Below, piece by piece: positions 1 to 6,618 of a stretch of DNA of 64,000 bases; position 1 is the stretch's first letter; each line of letters starts with the position of its first letter. The translations under genes and the position numbers were made by a program. The stretch is from Frateuria_A sp051900535 (GTDB taxonomy: Bacteria > Pseudomonadota > Gammaproteobacteria > Xanthomonadales > Rhodanobacteraceae). The stretch covers positions 1 to 64,000 of the forward strand of contig NZ_JBHZGI010000007.1 of NCBI RefSeq assembly GCF_051900535.1, written 5' to 3'. Under the pieces are notes generated by a model. It was not told where the DNA came from and did no database searches. It worked only from the letters and a program-made list of their open reading frames with translations.

Positions 1-110
1 CGCGCCGCATCTTGTAGCAGCGGTAGGCCGTAGAAGTACGTAGCGATGCATGCACCAAGAAGAACCGTCACCACCAGGATCGTAAAGATGATGGGATTCT
101 TCAGAGGCAT
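1..110 (-). CDS. Small membrane protein, cassette ORF, cut by the window edge
   Basis: An ATG at 108-110 opens a minus-strand frame that stays open to the window edge for at least 36 codons. The product starts MPLKNPIIFTILVVTVLLG, a short charged start followed by a hydrophobic stretch of about 18 residues, so a signal anchor or membrane segment is likely. It sits upstream of attC 118-178, in line with the other cassette genes, and its own attC would lie beyond the left edge. Function unknown. Confidence 0.5.
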   Translation of the reverse strand, partial: MPLKNPIIFTILVVTVLLGACIATYFYGLPLLQDAA

Positions 111-117
111 GCCTGCG

Positions 118-178
118 GCCTAACGCTTGAGTTAAGCGGCGCGCGCTTTCGCGCGTCCGCTTGAATGAGTAGTTAGGC
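118..178 (-). repeat. attC site A
   Basis: 61 bp recombination site running from GCCTAAC to GTTAGGC on the plus strand. Its terminal stem differs from most copies: a GCGCGC/GCGCGC stem with a CTTT-type loop replaces the usual GGCGGC-GAA-GCCGTC arm, and pairing is kept. Confidence 0.88.
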
Positions 179-433
179 GACAGGCTCAAGGTCATCTGGG
201 AAGGCGCCAGCCTGTTGCCACTCTTGGCTAGTGAAGTCTTCCGGGACGTCCCGCCGGCGCCACGCCCGGTTGAGGTGAGCATAGATGTGGCCCAGGTTGA
301 GGCGAAACTCTACTTCTGAGTACTCGGGGTTAGCCTGGATCTCTGCGAGCAAGTTGCCCAAGTGTTCGTGCGCGTCCGCTAAGTCGTCTAGCAGGAAAGA
401 CCATCCGAGCGGGTTGGAATCGCGGTTGATCAT
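173..433 (-). CDS. Cassette ORF, hypothetical protein (86 aa)
   Basis: Acidic soluble protein with no signal peptide or membrane segment. It reads as helical, with a middle section LGHIYAHLNRAWRRRD that carries several Trp and Arg residues. Its TAA stop (173-175) lies inside the core of the attC that follows it, so the gene abuts its recombination site with no 3' spacer. I do not recognise the family. It is most likely the cargo of one mobile cassette. Confidence 0.7.
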   Translation of the reverse strand: MINRDSNPLGWSFLLDDLADAHEHLGNLLAEIQANPEYSEVEFRLNLGHIYAHLNRAWRRRDVPEDFTSQEWQQAGAFPDDLEPVA

Positions 434-440
434 GCTCTCT

Positions 441-497
441 GCCTAACGCTGGATTTAAGCGGCGGCGAAGCCGTCCGCCTTGAATGAATTGTTAGGC
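441..497 (-). repeat. attC site B
   Basis: 57 bp site from GCCTAACGCT to GTTAGGC with the common GGCGGCGAAGCCGTCC arm. It carries GGATTTAAG where most copies have GGAGTTAAG. Confidence 0.9.
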
Positions 498-503
498 AAC
501 GAT

Positions 504-989
504 TCACGTCATTGTGGGCCAAAAAACGCTCTTTCGAATCTCCGTTTCGATTAGCTGGAGCTCCCGCTGGTACTTGGGCTCTTGTTCTTGCCCCGAGAGC
601 AAGGTGTACGAAAAATTAGCGACGCGTACATTGTCAGGAGGTATTACTTGCGCCAAGGACCAGTAAGTAAGGTGCAACTTTTGTCCGCCTTCGAAGGAAC
701 GTTGGCTATAACGAGCAAAGGCGTACCCGCTTGCGAGGACCTCAATCGGCCCATCTTCAATGCAGCCTGACAACGTTGATAGCACCTCGGAGGCTTGTGC
801 GGTTGTAATAGGAGAAGGCGCCTGTGCCGAGATTGTAGCCAGCCGAAGTGTCCCTGACCCGTTGGCCTCTTCGTAGAAACAGGCCCCACCGTCTTGCCCA
901 TACTCTTCGACCCAAGCGGCCGGTACACGAAAGGTGATCAAGCCACCTCGGTAAGAAATCCTTTTCAGTGTGGGTCCATCAATTTGCAT
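504..989 (-). CDS. Cassette ORF, hypothetical protein (161 aa)
   Basis: Soluble protein with no signal peptide, rich in beta-prone stretches. The N-terminal part (ISYRGGLITFRVPAAWVEEY, about residues 11-30, then a GGACFYEE segment) resembles small PsbP/DcrB-like or immunity-type domains, but I cannot assign a family. It is the only complete cassette gene here with its own stop (TGA, 504-506) rather than one supplied by the attC core. It is followed by attC 441-497. Function unknown. Confidence 0.7.
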   Translation of the reverse strand: MQIDGPTLKRISYRGGLITFRVPAAWVEEYGQDGGACFYEEANGSGTLRLATISAQAPSPITTAQASEVLSTLSGCIEDGPIEVLASGYAFARYSQRSFEGGQKLHLTYWSLAQVIPPDNVRVANFSYTLLSGQEQEPKYQRELQLIETEIRKSVFWPTMT

Positions 990-995
990 GAGATC

Positions 996-1051
996 GCCTA
1001 ACGCTGGAATTAAGCGGCGGCGAAGCCGTCCGCTTGAATGAGTGGTTAGAG
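996..1051 (-). repeat. attC site C
   Basis: 56 bp site from GCCTAACGCT to GTTAGAG. It has GGAATTAAG and GAATGAGTG variants in the outer arms and the common central arm. Confidence 0.88.
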
Positions 1052-1405
1052 CTGCGCCCGCTCAACCTTACGCTTGTTGAAGCGACGCACCGCTCTTGTG
1101 GTGGTGTATGCGATGAAACTTGGAGTTATTGTCACGCCCCCAAAGAACCACGCAAGGAACTGTTGGGACGAATCCGAGTGCGCAAAGTGCAAGCAAGCTC
1201 CCCCGAAAGCCACGAGCCAGGCGACGGCTACCGCCGTAGCCCACCACAACATTTTTTTGAAAAATGCTCGACCATTTGGGGCGCTGAGTTTGGTAGCTAG
1301 ACTGGTCTTGTGAGTGACGTCATGAACGGCGTAAGACAAGCGAGTGAGGAACGACCAGCCCAACAACCCGATGGAGGCTCCGAGGAACAACGCGAAGAAG
1401 TTCAT
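1046..1405 (-). CDS. Cassette ORF, three-helix membrane protein (119 aa)
   Basis: Predicted inner-membrane protein. Hydrophobic segments lie at about residues 3-22 (FFALFLGASIGLLGWSF), 50-70 (MLWWATAVAVAWLVAFGG) and 84-104 (FLAWFFGGVTITPSFIAY). It ends in a basic tail (RRFNKRKVERAQL), which suggests the C-terminus is cytoplasmic. The TAA stop is supplied by the core of attC 996-1051. No family recognised. Several genes of this array encode small membrane proteins. Confidence 0.7.
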   Translation of the reverse strand: MNFFALFLGASIGLLGWSFLTRLSYAVHDVTHKTSLATKLSAPNGRAFFKKMLWWATAVAVAWLVAFGGACLHFAHSDSSQQFLAWFFGGVTITPSFIAYTTTRAVRRFNKRKVERAQL

Positions 1406-1407
1406 AG

Positions 1408-1465
1408 GCTCTAACGCTTGAGTTAAGCGGCGGCGAAGCCGTCCGCCTTGAACGAGTTGTTAGAC
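1408..1465 (-). repeat. attC site D
   Basis: About 58 bp site from GCTCTAACGCTTG to GTTAGAC. The GCTCTAAC end differs from the usual GCCTAAC, which is compatible with a hybrid left by cassette recombination. Confidence 0.88.
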
Positions 1466-1750
1466 GCCAACATGGTGGCATGCCGCTTTCGCTGCTTGCC
1501 AAGCCATAGACGCCTCCTGAAAAGCGGGATCGCTGAGCCACAAGCTACCCCAAAGCTTTTCATGCTGCTGCAAGCGAGTGGAGAGGCCTTGGCCTGTCTC
1601 GCGGCTGAGCGCCACCGCGAGAAGCGGGGCCGCATGCGCCAGTAGCGCTGTGTAGCTGGAGCGGTCTTCGGCGCGTGCAGTGGTGCCGGCCGCATGCTCC
1701 AGCGCCAACACATAGTGAGCTATTGCTCTTGCCGCATCCATGACTGCCAC
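1460..1750 (-). CDS. Cassette ORF, hypothetical protein (96 aa)
   Basis: Small Ala-rich, probably all-helical soluble protein (MDAARAIAHYVLALEHAAG at the N-terminus, then HAAPLLAVAL). No signal peptide. This frame was chosen over an overlapping open frame in the same region because it starts just inside the upstream attC boundary and its TAA lies in the GTTAGAC core of the following attC, as for its neighbours. Function unknown. Confidence 0.65.
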   Translation of the reverse strand: MAVMDAARAIAHYVLALEHAAGTTARAEDRSSYTALLAHAAPLLAVALSRETGQGLSTRLQQHEKLWGSLWLSDPAFQEASMAWQAAKAACHHVGV

Positions 1751-1751
1751 C

Positions 1752-1811
1752 GTCTAACGCTGGAGTTAAGCGGCGCGCGTCAGCGCGTCCGCCTTGAACG
1801 AGTTGTTAGGC
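1752..1811 (-). repeat. attC site E
   Basis: 60 bp site from GTCTAACGCTGG to GTTAGGC with a GCGCGC-GTCA-GCGCGT variant terminal stem. The outer arms match the common type. Confidence 0.88.
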
Positions 1812-2129
1812 CGCATTTGGGCCGGAAAGGAAGGACAGCCCAAGAAACAAGATCATGTAGATTGCGAAGAACACAAGCATGGCATCGGACAGCTTGGATA
1901 GGTAAGGGTCGTTGAGAGCCCGATGCTCGCGTGCGAACAAGAACTTCATGGTTGCCCAGCCGGTAGCAATGTTGTTGCGCAGAAAGAGCGACGGTTTGCC
2001 CATTGCCTCGTATTTTTGAGGATGAGCTGCCTCCAGACGATTGAAGAGCAGCTTTATAAGCACGAACCACACGATGACCATGCCGAAGAGCACGAAGAAA
2101 AGGACGGTCGAGGGTGCCTGAGGGTACAT
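1806..2129 (-). CDS. Cassette ORF, two-helix membrane protein (107 aa)
   Basis: Predicted membrane protein with an N-terminal helix (about residues 8-29, LFFVLFGMVIVWFVLIKLLF) and a C-terminal helix (about 84-103, MLVFFAIYMILFLGLSF). Between them is a soluble loop with LEAAHPQKYEAMGKPSLF and NNI. The loop pattern resembles small two-TM hypothetical proteins I associate with proteobacterial integrons, but no function is known to me. The stop codon is provided by the attC core at 1806-1808. Confidence 0.7.
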   Translation of the reverse strand: MYPQAPSTVLFFVLFGMVIVWFVLIKLLFNRLEAAHPQKYEAMGKPSLFLRNNIATGWATMKFLFAREHRALNDPYLSKLSDAMLVFFAIYMILFLGLSFLSGPNAA

Positions 2130-2144
2130 AAGATTACCGGCTTG

Positions 2145-2201
2145 GCCTAACGCTGGAGTTAAGCGGCGGCGTAGCCGTCCGCCTTGAACGAATTGTTAGA
2201 C
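2145..2201 (-). repeat. attC site F
   Basis: 57 bp site from GCCTAACGCTGGAG to GTTAGAC. The apical base is changed (GGCGGCGTAGCCGTCC), so the variation falls in the predicted loop rather than the stem. Confidence 0.9.
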
Positions 2202-2510
2202 GCCGCCGCTACCTTGGCAGAGCTCGTGGAACCACTCCGGCCACGCGTCGTGCTCGGCGTAGTGGAGCACGACTGCAGAGCGTTGAGCGCTATTCATAAC
2301 AGCGCTCCGCTCGCCAAGGACCTCATCTTTGATGAGGTGAACTTCTAGAAAGTACTCGTAGCCAGCTGCCTTGACATGGCTTGGAAGGCCGCCATGGTCG
2401 TCGAGACGGACGAGCATTGCGTCTGAGCTCTCGCGCCATGGACGGCGCGCAACGATGCAAAGGTCGTCTGCTGCCGAATCTAGGTGAGCGAAAATTTGGC
2501 CGAGGGTCAT
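2196..2510 (-). CDS. Cassette ORF, possible DUF7716-like protein (104 aa)
   Basis: Soluble, acidic protein. The order of elements (an MTLGQIFAHL start, a W-x-x-S-DAMLV strand, then an AGYEYFLEVHLIKDEVLGE segment) is reminiscent of the DUF7716 family found in integron cassettes and near toxin/immunity genes. That is recall of a pattern and was not checked. Biochemical function unknown. Its TAA lies in the core of attC 2145-2201. Confidence 0.65.
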   Translation of the reverse strand: MTLGQIFAHLDSAADDLCIVARRPWRESSDAMLVRLDDHGGLPSHVKAAGYEYFLEVHLIKDEVLGERSAVMNSAQRSAVVLHYAEHDAWPEWFHELCQGSGGV

Positions 2511-2514
2511 AGAC

Positions 2515-2571
2515 GTCTAACGCTAGAATTGAGCGGCGGCGCAGCCGTCCGCCTCGAATGCTTGGTTAGCT
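2515..2571 (-). repeat. attC site G
   Basis: 57 bp site from GTCTAACGCTAGAATTGAG to GTTAGCT, with GCAGCC at the apex. It is the most divergent copy in its outer arms (TCGAATGCTTG). Confidence 0.85.
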
Positions 2572-3009
2572 GCTTTGTTCGAAGGCTAGCAGCATAGAGG
2601 AGAGCGTCGCTTGCTCGTCTTGGCCGAGTGACTCAGCGCATGAGTCACGGATGCCTTTGACGAGATAGAACTCGGTGTCGTTGCGGATAATGCCGCGCTT
2701 CACGACTGCTTTGTACTGCCTTGAATACCGTCGGCGCATCTCGGCGAGCGTGACCGAACCTGCCTGATGCAACTTTGCATCTAGGGCCGCGAGCTGCTGC
2801 TGCGTATAGCTTTGAAGTGACTCAATTGCATCATTGGCAGCTTGCCGCGCACCAATGAGCGCTTGGGCCTTTCCCCGTGTGGTAGCAATGTGCCTGGCGA
2901 CGTTTGAGGGGTGGACAGGATTGGCCGGATCGATGTTCCAAGCGTGAGTGGCAAAGATGCTCACGAACGAAAGAAGCTCCGAGTATTCACGTTCTTTGTC
3001 CGCCGACAT
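2566..3009 (-). CDS. Cassette ORF, hypothetical protein (147 aa)
   Basis: Soluble, mostly helical protein. The central part (about residues 45-90: AQALIGARQAANDAIESLQS, QQLAALDAKLHQ) could form a coiled coil. The C-terminal half is basic, then acidic. No signal peptide or membrane segment, and no family recognised. The stop is supplied by the attC core at 2566-2568. Confidence 0.7.
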   Translation of the reverse strand: MSADKEREYSELLSFVSIFATHAWNIDPANPVHPSNVARHIATTRGKAQALIGARQAANDAIESLQSYTQQQLAALDAKLHQAGSVTLAEMRRRYSRQYKAVVKRGIIRNDTEFYLVKGIRDSCAESLGQDEQATLSSMLLAFEQSS

Positions 3010-3025
3010 TTGCAGCCTCGTGGAA

Positions 3026-3081
3026 GCTAACGCTGGAGTTAAGCGGCGGCGAAGCCGTCCGCCTTGAACGAAATGTTAGGG
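3026..3081 (-). repeat. attC site H
   Basis: 56 bp site from AGCTAACGCTGGAG to GTTAGGG with the common central arm (GGCGGCGAAGCCGTCC). Confidence 0.9.
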
Positions 3082-3453
3082 TGCGCTCCGCGCCTGTGCC
3101 ACACATTTTTCTCTGACACTCGGCACGGTGTCATATGCCTTTTTTGTGTCGGGGGTAAGTTTGGCATAACCGTTAGCTTCCTTGCTCTTCGTAACTATGG
3201 CGATGTAATCAGCGAAGGAAAATGCGACAGGCAGGTTGCTTGAAAGACAGCCACAAAAGGCACTGTTGCCGAAAGCCTTGAGGCACTCATATTTCATGGC
3301 ATGAGCCTGCTCATCGACTTGAGCCTGCAACTGATTCAGTAGGTCGATGGCTTTGTCTGCGTGCGCGCGCTGATCAAGTTGTTCTAGGGACTGAGGGTGG
3401 CTGCCAAAAGTAAGGCACGACAGGAACAAGCCGATCGCGAGCTGCATTTTCAC
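3076..3453 (-). CDS. Cassette ORF, secreted or periplasmic protein (125 aa)
   Basis: A GTG start at 3453 is chosen because AAGGAGG sits 5 nt upstream; an ATG two codons later (3447) is also possible. A longer in-frame reading would begin inside the neighbouring cassette and translate the attC, so it is rejected. The product has an N-terminal signal peptide (KMQLAIGLFLSCLTFGSHPQS), a Gln/Ala-rich helical part, and three Cys in the middle (YECLKAFGN...FCGCLSS). It is probably exported. Stop in the attC core at 3076-3078. Family unknown. Confidence 0.7.
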   Translation of the reverse strand: MKMQLAIGLFLSCLTFGSHPQSLEQLDQRAHADKAIDLLNQLQAQVDEQAHAMKYECLKAFGNSAFCGCLSSNLPVAFSFADYIAIVTKSKEANGYAKLTPDTKKAYDTVPSVREKCVAQARSAP

Positions 3454-3470
3454 GTAAACCTCCTTGTGCG

Positions 3471-3527
3471 GCCTAACGCTGGAGTTAAGCGGCGGCGAAG
3501 CCGTCCGCCTTGAACGAGTTGTTAGGC
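3471..3527 (-). repeat. attC site I
   Basis: 57 bp site from GCCTAACGCTGGAG to GTTAGGC, the consensus form of the array. Confidence 0.92.
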
Positions 3528-3767
3528 ATGGGCGCCGAGAGTGTTGTTGTAGACGGCAATAAGCGACCAAGCCAAGACGAGTACAAGGAGACCAGCGAGC
3601 GAAATTTGGTTGGTGTGGCGCTGAACGTCAAGGCCACGCGGATACTGCCCAAGGGTTACTAGAAGCAATGACGCGCGACCGAGGTTGAACAGAATGAGCG
3701 ACCAGATGACGTAGTACGCGATGAACTTGGCGACGGCAACGAAGCCCCTGGCGATTTCTTCTTGCAT
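3522..3767 (-). CDS. Cassette ORF, two-helix membrane protein (81 aa)
   Basis: Predicted small membrane protein with hydrophobic segments at about residues 10-29 (VAVAKFIAYYVIWSLILFNL) and 55-73 (ISLAGLLVLVLAWSLIAV), separated by a polar loop (GQYPRGLDVQRHTNQ). The TAA is supplied by the attC core at 3522-3524. No family recognised. Confidence 0.7.
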   Translation of the reverse strand: MQEEIARGFVAVAKFIAYYVIWSLILFNLGRASLLLVTLGQYPRGLDVQRHTNQISLAGLLVLVLAWSLIAVYNNTLGAHA

Positions 3768-3777
3768 GGGATGCGAT

Positions 3778-3834
3778 GCCTAACGCTGGAGTTAAGCGGC
3801 GGCGTAGCCGTCCGCCTTGAACGAGTTGTTAGCG
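3778..3834 (-). repeat. attC site J
   Basis: 57 bp site from GCCTAACGCTGGAG to GTTAGCG with a GTAGCC apex. It is the rightmost attC of the array, belonging to the first cassette in the direction of transcription. Confidence 0.9.
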
Positions 3835-4113
3835 GCCACCCGAAAGCAACGCCACTTTGACCCAAGGATGATCTTGATCTTGCCTCTCGGCAACGTAGCC
3901 ATCTTGCATGTCTGCACAGGCATTGATTGAAGGATCGCGACTGGTCAAATGCCCAACACCGACATTATGGAAATCCTCGGCTCCAACGTGGTCGTGCTGC
4001 CCACAGGAAAAATTCCAGTAACCCTCTTCGTGCGCCACGAGCAAGATTGGCCTCGACTTGTCAAAGACGTGGCAGCAGACGATGACCCCTAGGTTCGATG
4101 GTGAAAAGTTCAT
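3829..4113 (-). CDS. Cassette ORF, conserved hypothetical protein (94 aa), first cassette
   Basis: Small soluble protein. The pattern GVIVCCHVFDKSRPILLVAHE, then W-x-FSCG, a GVGHLTSRDPSI segment and a C-terminal AERQDQDHPWVKV matches a widespread uncharacterised family whose members read CSHVF...RPVLLV...W.FLCG...HL..RDPSL. I know no function for it. It is the first gene of the array in the direction of transcription, and a GTTAGCG core site lies 4 nt upstream of its ATG (4117-4123). That is where a cassette would join attI. Confidence 0.7.
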   Translation of the reverse strand: MNFSPSNLGVIVCCHVFDKSRPILLVAHEEGYWNFSCGQHDHVGAEDFHNVGVGHLTSRDPSINACADMQDGYVAERQDQDHPWVKVALLSGGR

Positions 4114-4365
4114 GACCGCTAACGCTTAGTAGACCCCGAATCGGGGCATATGCACCGGATGGTGGGTCGCGGTCTGGGCCAGGTCAAGCGGCGGAAATTC
4201 CTTGCAGTTCAGTGCGGCTAGTTCGCACACGCGAGCTTCCGCACCCGCCTGCGGCGAGGTGCATATCGCGCGAAACGGGGTGCTAACGGTTATTGGTGCG
4301 GAAGCGGGGGAATAAGCCGTATGGTCCGCGCGCCGATCTTGCGACGCGCGGGTTCGCGCCTGGGT
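4114..4365. other. Non-coding flank of the array: core site, nested inverted repeats
   Basis: 252 bp without a convincing gene. Next to the first cassette is a GTTAGCG core site (minus strand, 4117-4123), and a second GTTAGC lies near 4282-4288. Between them are inverted arms: CATATGCACC at 4147-4156 against GGTGCATATC at 4258-4267, with a local palindrome CCCCGA-A-TCGGGG at 4134-4146. If the array was built by an integrase, attI and the cassette promoter should be in this stretch. I cannot point to a convincing promoter, and no intI fragment was recognised. Confidence 0.45.
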
Positions 4366-6618
4366 TCAGAGCAAGCGCAGCAGTTCCTTCATCAGCGGCA
4401 GGCGCCGCACGCGGACGGCGGTGGCGCGGAAGACCGCGTTGGCGAGGGCGGGGGCGGCGGTGGGCATGGCCAGGAAGCTGGCGCCGGTGGGGGCGCGGTC
4501 GTTGGGGACCAGGATGACTTCGACGTCGTTGGGCAACTGGGCCATGCTGGCCAGTGGGTAGTCCTTGAAGTTCTGCTGCTGGACCTGGCCATTCCTGAAG
4601 GTGATGGCCGGGTTGAGCGCGTTGGACAAGGCGTCGAGAGTCGCGCCGGCGATCTGGCCTTGCAGGCCCAGCGGATTGATCACGCGGCCGACGTCCGCGG
4701 CGCAGATCGCACGCACGATCTCGAGCTTCTCGCCGTGCATCGCCACTTCGATGGCGTGGGCGACGTATGCCCCTTCGACGTGCCAGCAGGCCACGCCCAT
4801 GCCGTTGACGTTGTGCAGCCAGTTCTTCCAGTCGATGCGGTCGGTCACCAGCTTGAGCACGTTGAGCAGGCGGCCAACGTCGAGCATGCCGCCGCCGGCC
4901 AGCGGCACCTGCCGCGCGTCGCCGAGCAGGCGCAGGCGGGTATCGAGCGGGTTCTCGCGCAAGGTGTGGGCGATCTCGTCGATGAAGCTCTCGACCGCGA
5001 AGGCATTGGTGACGTGCGGCTCGCCGCGGAACGGGCCGCGCGGCATCGCCGAGGCGAGGCTGTACCAGTCGTTGCGGTAGGCGGGCACCAGGCCGGCGGG
5101 CAGTTGGTCGGCGGCGACCTCGGACGTCCACAGCCGGTCGGCGGCGACGCCGCGGCCTGCGAGCGCGGACGCGCTGGCCATGCGCTGGTCCCAGGCGATG
5201 AGCTTGCGCTTGCGGCCGATGATCGCCTTGATCTTGTGCACGGTGCCGGAGCGGTAGTAGTCGTGCGTCAGGCCCTGCTCGCGGGTCCACATCAGGCGCA
5301 CGGGCTTGTCGACGGCCTTGGCGAGCATCACCGCCTCGGCGACGTAGTCGTGGTCGAGCCGGCGACCGTAGCCGCCACCCACGCGCGGAACTTCGATGGC
5401 GATCTTGTCCGGCGCAAGGCCGGTGAGGCGCTGCACCACGGACCAGGCCTGCTTCGGCGACTGGGTGGGCACGACCAGCGTGGCCTGGTCCTTGTCCAGG
5501 CGCACCAGGCAGTTCATCGGTTCGGGCGTGGCGTGGGCCAGCCACGGTTGCATGTAGGTGGCCTCGACGCGGCGCGCGGCCTTGCGGCTGGCGGCCTTGA
5601 GGTCGCCCTCGTCGCGCAGGCGGGTGGTCGGTGCGCTATCGGTGTCGAGCAGGGCGAGGGCCTGCGCTTCGAGCTTGCTGCTGTCCTGCTCGGCGCTGTG
5701 GGCGCCGGGCTTCCATTCGATCTTGAGCTCGGCCAGGCCACGCAGCGCCGCCCAGGTGTTTTCGGCCAGCACGGCGACGGCCGGGGCGATCGCGGTCTCA
5801 CCCGGCGCCACGCCGGACTCGGGGTTGATCGGCATCACCTTGACCACGCCCTTGATCGCCAGCGCCGGGGCGGTCTCGATGCTGGCCAGGCTGCCGTCGG
5901 GCCAGGGGCACTGGGCGAGCACCGCGACCAATGCGTCGGCGTAATGCGTGTCGAGCGCGTAGCGGGTCTGGCCGGTGACGATGCGCCGTGCGTCGACGTC
6001 GCCGGCGGGCTGGCCGACCAGCGTGTAGCGCTGCGGCGGTTTCAGCGGGAGCGGTGCGTTGGGCGGATCGATCTTGCTCGCCGCCTCGACCAGGGTGCCG
6101 TAGGGGAAGCGCCGACCGTCCGGCGTGACCACCATTCCGGCTTCGCAGCGCAGCCGATCGGCGGCGATCCCCAGGCGTCGCGCCCCGGCCTGGGTGATCA
6201 GCCAGCGCGCCAGCGCGCCGGCCTGGCGCAGATCGGCCCATGCGGCGGGAATCGAGTCGCCGGTGCCGCTGCGCTGGTGGCCGTAGGTCCACACCGGCTT
6301 GCCGTCCTTTGCCTCGACGCCCAGGCCCAGCGGCACCACGGTGACGCGGGTCCAGTCGGCATCCAGTTCCTCGGCGAGGATGCGCGGTAGCGCGGTGGCG
6401 GTGCCGGTGCCGGTATCCGGGTCGCGCGCGCCGATCAGCACGTTGCCGTCGCGATCGATGCGCACATAGGCGCCTAGCTGGCCGAGGTCGTCGCCGAGCA
6501 TGGCGGGCGGGATCGGCACCTCGGTCTTGGCATAGCCCACGCCCACCACCAGCGCGCCGGCGGTGCCGGCGAGCACCTGGAGGAAGCGACGACGCGAAAA
6601 CTGCGGGCCGCCGCTCAT
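4366..6618 (-). CDS. Isoquinoline 1-oxidoreductase-like molybdopterin subunit, catalytic Glu replaced
   Basis: 750 aa, xanthine dehydrogenase superfamily large subunit of the IorB type. The ATG at 6618 gives a twin-arginine-like signal (SRRRFLQVLAG, about residues 8-18) and overlaps the stop of the upstream gene by 4 nt. The middle has the usual family segments (RVGGGYGRRLDHDYVAEAV, GPFRGEP, NAFAVESFIDEIA). Near the C-terminus, where family members read about GVGEPGxPPxAPALANAIF, this protein reads GASFLAMPTAAPALANAVF. The glutamate needed for hydroxylation is thus aligned with Phe, and Q-I-A-G-A stands where QxEGG is common. It is probably exported with its partner by Tat. Activity is doubtful, or the substrate chemistry differs. 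Confidence 0.85.
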   Translation of the reverse strand: MSGGPQFSRRRFLQVLAGTAGALVVGVGYAKTEVPIPPAMLGDDLGQLGAYVRIDRDGNVLIGARDPDTGTGTATALPRILAEELDADWTRVTVVPLGLGVEAKDGKPVWTYGHQRSGTGDSIPAAWADLRQAGALARWLITQAGARRLGIAADRLRCEAGMVVTPDGRRFPYGTLVEAASKIDPPNAPLPLKPPQRYTLVGQPAGDVDARRIVTGQTRYALDTHYADALVAVLAQCPWPDGSLASIETAPALAIKGVVKVMPINPESGVAPGETAIAPAVAVLAENTWAALRGLAELKIEWKPGAHSAEQDSSKLEAQALALLDTDSAPTTRLRDEGDLKAASRKAARRVEATYMQPWLAHATPEPMNCLVRLDKDQATLVVPTQSPKQAWSVVQRLTGLAPDKIAIEVPRVGGGYGRRLDHDYVAEAVMLAKAVDKPVRLMWTREQGLTHDYYRSGTVHKIKAIIGRKRKLIAWDQRMASASALAGRGVAADRLWTSEVAADQLPAGLVPAYRNDWYSLASAMPRGPFRGEPHVTNAFAVESFIDEIAHTLRENPLDTRLRLLGDARQVPLAGGGMLDVGRLLNVLKLVTDRIDWKNWLHNVNGMGVACWHVEGAYVAHAIEVAMHGEKLEIVRAICAADVGRVINPLGLQGQIAGATLDALSNALNPAITFRNGQVQQQNFKDYPLASMAQLPNDVEVILVPNDRAPTGASFLAMPTAAPALANAVFRATAVRVRRLPLMKELLRLL

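Larger units (their letters stand above)
1..4123 (-). mobile_element. Integron gene-cassette array (no integrase seen)
   Basis: Ten near-identical 56-61 bp elements recur about every 250-560 bp. Each begins GCCTAACGCT or similar on the plus strand and ends GTTAGGC or similar. Read on the minus strand they have the attC form RYYYAAC...GTTRRRY with internal inverted arms. Each follows the 3' end of one small minus-strand ORF, which is the one-gene-one-attC layout of integron cassettes. Base composition is visibly less GC-rich than the chromosome that follows. Genes point left, so intI and attI should lie to the right of 4123; that side holds about 240 bp of non-coding DNA and then an ordinary chromosomal gene. 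The array continues past the left edge. It is therefore a CALIN (attC cluster lacking an integrase), or a chromosomal integron whose integrase has moved or been lost. Confidence 0.9.

Noticed and set aside
3448..3570. N-terminal extension of the cassette ORF ending at 3076
   Set aside because: The extension translates an attC site and part of the neighbouring cassette. The GTG at 3453 with AAGGAGG gives a normal signal peptide.
1..4123. Regularly spaced similar repeats could suggest a CRISPR array
   Set aside because: Spacing is 250-560 bp, each interval holds an ORF, and the repeats have attC ends and internal inverted arms. No cas gene is present.
4321..6390. Long plus-strand open frame opposite the oxidoreductase large subunit
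   Set aside because: It is the mirror of a GC-rich gene; the translation has no family motifs and the minus-strand frame has clear ones.
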